Source: Patescibacteria group bacterium UBA5194 (lineage in GTDB: Bacteria > Patescibacteriota > Gracilibacteria > BD1-5 > UBA6164). From it: a stretch of DNA of 32,014 nucleotides. Each line of letters opens with the position of its first letter. The first letter of the stretch is position 1. The DNA lies in NCBI GenBank assembly GCA_002412935.1, contig DHWA01000006.1, positions 1-32,014 of the forward strand, given 5' to 3'. Positions 29,532-32,014 of this stretch are shown here, one piece after another. Below the pieces are notes generated by a model. The model saw only the letters and a list, made by a program, of their open reading frames with translations, was not told the origin of the DNA and did no database searches. Position numbers and translations under genes: made by a program.

Positions 29532-30266
29532 ATGAAATTGATAATTTTTTTAACTATTGTATTATGAATTATATCTATTTTTAAACCAGAATTAGCTAAA
29601 GACTTAATAGCTTGGATAGAAACAATAGTTAATACATTATGATATTGGAATTATATAATAGTATTTTTAAGTTGACTAATAGAATCATTTCCAATACTTT
29701 GAGTTGTAGTTCCTGGACAGAATATACTATTAATTGTAGGATGATTTTTTGCAAAAATAAGCCAAACAAATTTGATTTATGTTATTATAATTGCCTCTAT
29801 TTGAGCAATTATAAGTAATTATTTAGGTTACTTTCTTTGAAAATATTATTGAGATAGATTTTTTAAAAAATACTGAAACTGGTTTGGTATATGACTTACA
29901 GAAGTAAAATATCTTAAAAAATGAATTAAAAAATGGTGACCTTTAGGAATAACTTTCTGAAAATTTCATAATCTTACAAGAGCATTTTTACCATTTATAG
30001 CTTGAAGTATGTGAATGAGTAGTAAATCATTTTTTATTTATAATATAATTTGATCTATTATTCGGGCTACAACAATAGTTATATTATGAGTTGTATTTGC
30101 ATCTTATTATGAGACCATTATAGATTATATGATATATATAATGCTTACAATTACTTTAATAATTGCATTTTACATATATAAATTCAAGAAAAAAGAATTT
30201 TTAGAATATGTAAAAGAAAAAAATGAAGAACTAGAAGAACAATTTGGTGATAAAAAAATTAATTAG
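29532..30266 (+). CDS. DedA family membrane protein
   Basis: A 244-residue DedA/VTT-fold membrane protein. Family marks are FLSGLIESFPILGVVVPGQN near the start, then GAIISNYLGYFLGKYYGDRF, GITFGKFHNLTRAFLPFIAG, and the C-terminal helices. DedA proteins are linked to undecaprenyl-phosphate or phospholipid recycling across the membrane, which a glycan-rich envelope would need. Codon 178 is CGG, in NIIGSII-x-AT, where DedA proteins have a conserved Trp. The tail is coiled and charged (KEKNEELEEQF). The stop TAG interleaves with the convergent GGDEF gene stop (30263-30266). Confidence 0.93.
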
Positions 30267-31540
30267 TTTTCTTCAAAAGTTGCCTTAAGTCAAAGTTTTT
30301 CAGCAAGTTTTGATAATATTCTTATTTGTGTTTTTTTATTTAAATTTACTATACTCTTAAATAATCTATAAATAATTCAATCAGTTCATTTTACATTAAG
30401 CATTTTTATATCTGCTTGTTCATAACACTGTTCCAATGTTAATCTTCAACATTCAACTTTATTTTCACAAATTCACATAGTAAATTTTATTTTTACTTTT
30501 TCTTTTGTGTTATTTTTTTTATTTAATAAATCAATTAAGAAATCTCATTGATCCATCTTTTTATTTATTCTTTCTGAGATTCTATTTATTGTATTAGAAT
30601 AATTTCATTTATCATCAATTTTAACTATTATACAAAATTCATCTCATGATAGGTGAATAACTTCTCCTTCATCTTTTCTTACAGATCATCTTAATAATTC
30701 TCAGAATTTTTTTAAAATTTCATCTCAAGATATATGTCAAAAAGTATCATTTATATATTTAAAATTATCTAAATCTGCAGCCATAACAGAGAAATTATCA
30801 TCTCAAGCATGTTCATTAAAAACAGTCCTATTTTTACATCCAGTAATTCTACTTGTATATTTATAATCTATTTCATCTACTTTTTCTTTTATTACTAAAG
30901 CCAAATCCTCCATCAAATATTTTAATATATTTTCTTGATCATTACTATATCATTCAAAATGAAATATTATTTTTCATCAATCTAATGTATTCTTCACACA
31001 CATAGCTCATGATGTTGAAGTAATAGATCTAAAACATTGATAATTTTTAGACTCTAAAGTTTCTTTTTCTATTTTAGGAACACCAATTCTTAATAAAAAA
31101 TCTTCTGTACTTAAAAATGATTTTCTTCATTTATCCTCATTAATATAATCAATTGCTCAATCTGCTTCTCATAATAAATGATATATGCTAATTTTTATTC
31201 ATTCTTGTTTAAGTATTTTTTCTTTACCATTTAGATAAGTTTCTAATAAATACTTTATCTCTTTAAATAATTCTTCTTTTTCAAAAAATTTTTGTTTTTT
31301 TAATTTTCTTGAAATTCTTCTAAATAAAATTGTTAAGAACTTGTTTTCTATCAATGAAACAAGTTCATCACTTTGAATTTGTGTATTATTTCTATTAAAT
31401 GCAGCATTTTTCAAAATAAGATTTGTTATTGAATCACAAAAATAGCTTATATATTTTGGAATTCAATCACTTCATAATTTTAATATTTCTCTTAAATTTG
31501 ATTTATTCATTTGTCATCATTCATCTTTTATAGAATTCAT
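30263..31540 (-). CDS. GGDEF domain protein (diguanylate cyclase-like, SGDEF site)
   Basis: A 425-residue protein with no transmembrane helix. The C-terminal GGDEF domain starts TSRITGCKNRTVFNEH, followed by MAADLDNFKYINDTFGHISG with the metal Asp, and EVIHLSGDEFCIIV with S298-G-D-E-F302. The first Gly of the motif is Ser; such variants can still be active. No RxxD inhibitory site was noticed. The N-terminal 225 residues are mostly helical and unlike a named sensor; they include ILKLGSDGIPKYISYFCDS and RSITSTSGAMCVKNTLDG, which could be a GAF-like end. It would make or sense cyclic di-GMP. A strong candidate promoter precedes it, and a kinase gene lies upstream on the same strand. Confidence 0.88.
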
Positions 31541-31573
31541 ATATTGAATTGATTATTTTAAAAAGTGAATAAT

Positions 31574-31601
31574 AATATAGGTATTATATATAAAATGTCA
31601 A
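31574..31601 (-). promoter_or_regulatory. candidate sigma-70 promoter of the GGDEF gene
   Basis: On the minus strand a perfect TTGACA (31596-31601) is followed by a 16-base spacer and TATATT (31574-31579). It lies 34-61 bases before ATG 31540, in the 123-base gap after the kinase gene. The GGDEF gene could thus be transcribed independently of the kinase gene. Confidence 0.55.
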
Positions 31602-31663
31602 GTTAATTTGATTTAATTTGATTAATTATAAGACTTTTAGTATGAATTATTGAAAGAAATAAT

Positions 31664-32014
31664 TTAATAATATATCTTTATACTAAATCATTTATCTATA
31701 TCTGATTTTATTCTAAATTTCCATTTATGTGTATCAATTATTTTTTGAACTAAACTAAGTCAAACTCAGATTCATCTTTCTTCTACATCTCAAACTGATT
31801 CTTTTTTTCATTGATAGAATTTTTCAGTTATATAAGGAATTTCACTTTTAGTAATTCATTTTCAATTATCAACAAAATCTATATAGTTTTTTGTAATATT
31901 TATTGTTAAGATAGTGTCATTTCAAGCATATTTCAAAAAATTTCAAATAATATTATGAATAAGTTGTTTAAAAAGATTTTTATCCAATTTAAGTTTTAAA
32001 TCAGTTAATCATGT
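31664..32014 (-). CDS. sensor histidine kinase, C-terminal ATPase domain (partial)
   Basis: The last 116 residues of a histidine kinase, cut by the right window edge. The HATPase_c landmarks are all present: the N box in LFKQLIHNIIGNFLKYAG, G1 box FVDNGKGI, F box YITEKFYQGKKES and G2 box ERGIGVGLSLVQKIIDTH. The frame ends at TAA 31664-31666. The sensor and phospho-acceptor parts lie outside the window, and no response regulator is visible on this side. Confidence 0.88.

Noticed and set aside
1..32014. Sequencing or assembly error as the reason for frequent TGA codons
   Set aside because: TGA occurs at conserved glycine positions in many unrelated genes, which errors would not produce.

Overview
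The window only makes sense if TGA is read as glycine (NCBI code 25). Under the standard code almost every frame breaks into short pieces; with TGA = Gly, long canonical proteins appear, for example a UDP-glucose dehydrogenase starting MKISIIGTGYIG and MraY with DGLDGLAGG. Together with the very low GC content, this points to the candidate phyla Absconditabacteria (SR1) or Gracilibacteria (BD1-5). Five CGG codons also occur. In MraY and DedA they fall where the families have tryptophan, and in a family-2 glycosyltransferase where an aromatic is expected, so CGG probably means Trp here. That favours the Absconditabacteria side.

Layout. 1-8.1 kb is a housekeeping stretch: polA (minus; the frame stops early near the left edge), a small unknown protein, an FNR-like reductase, a phosphorylase-like protein, mraY, an RNHCP zinc protein, a RelE/ParE-type toxin-antitoxin pair, tilS and a polysaccharide flippase. 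This stretch carries nine short GC-richer palindromic repeats (each starting TGTCAT). Five lie in frame inside polA and tilS; four are intergenic. None is seen in the remaining 24 kb.

8.2-26.1 kb is a surface-glycan locus. It holds a UDP-glucose dehydrogenase (plus), then a minus-strand group (family-2 glycosyltransferase, GtrA-like protein, GT-C-like membrane protein, exported membrane protein), two GT4 glycosyltransferases, an FkbM methyltransferase, a capsule-type SGQARTF protein and a GDPD-like phosphodiesterase. A divergent possible 2H phosphoesterase follows. A second minus-strand operon then encodes, in order of transcription, GalE, a GalE-GT4 fusion, GT4, an acetyltransferase, a HAD phosphatase, a nucleotidyltransferase, a ribulose-phosphate-3-epimerase-like protein and a cupin. 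Genes in the operons are separated by a few bases or overlap. The inferred product is a branched, O-acetylated, possibly phosphate-containing polymer.

26.1-32 kb holds an AbiEi/AbiEii-type toxin-antitoxin pair, a PMM-like HAD phosphatase, secF, a DedA protein, a GGDEF protein with an SGDEF site, and the C-terminal end of a sensor histidine kinase cut by the window edge.

All four convergent gene pairs overlap by exactly four bases through interleaved stop codons. No clear Shine-Dalgarno sequence was seen before the starts I read. No tRNA, rRNA, CRISPR array or intact insertion sequence was found, and no gap between genes exceeds about 225 bases.
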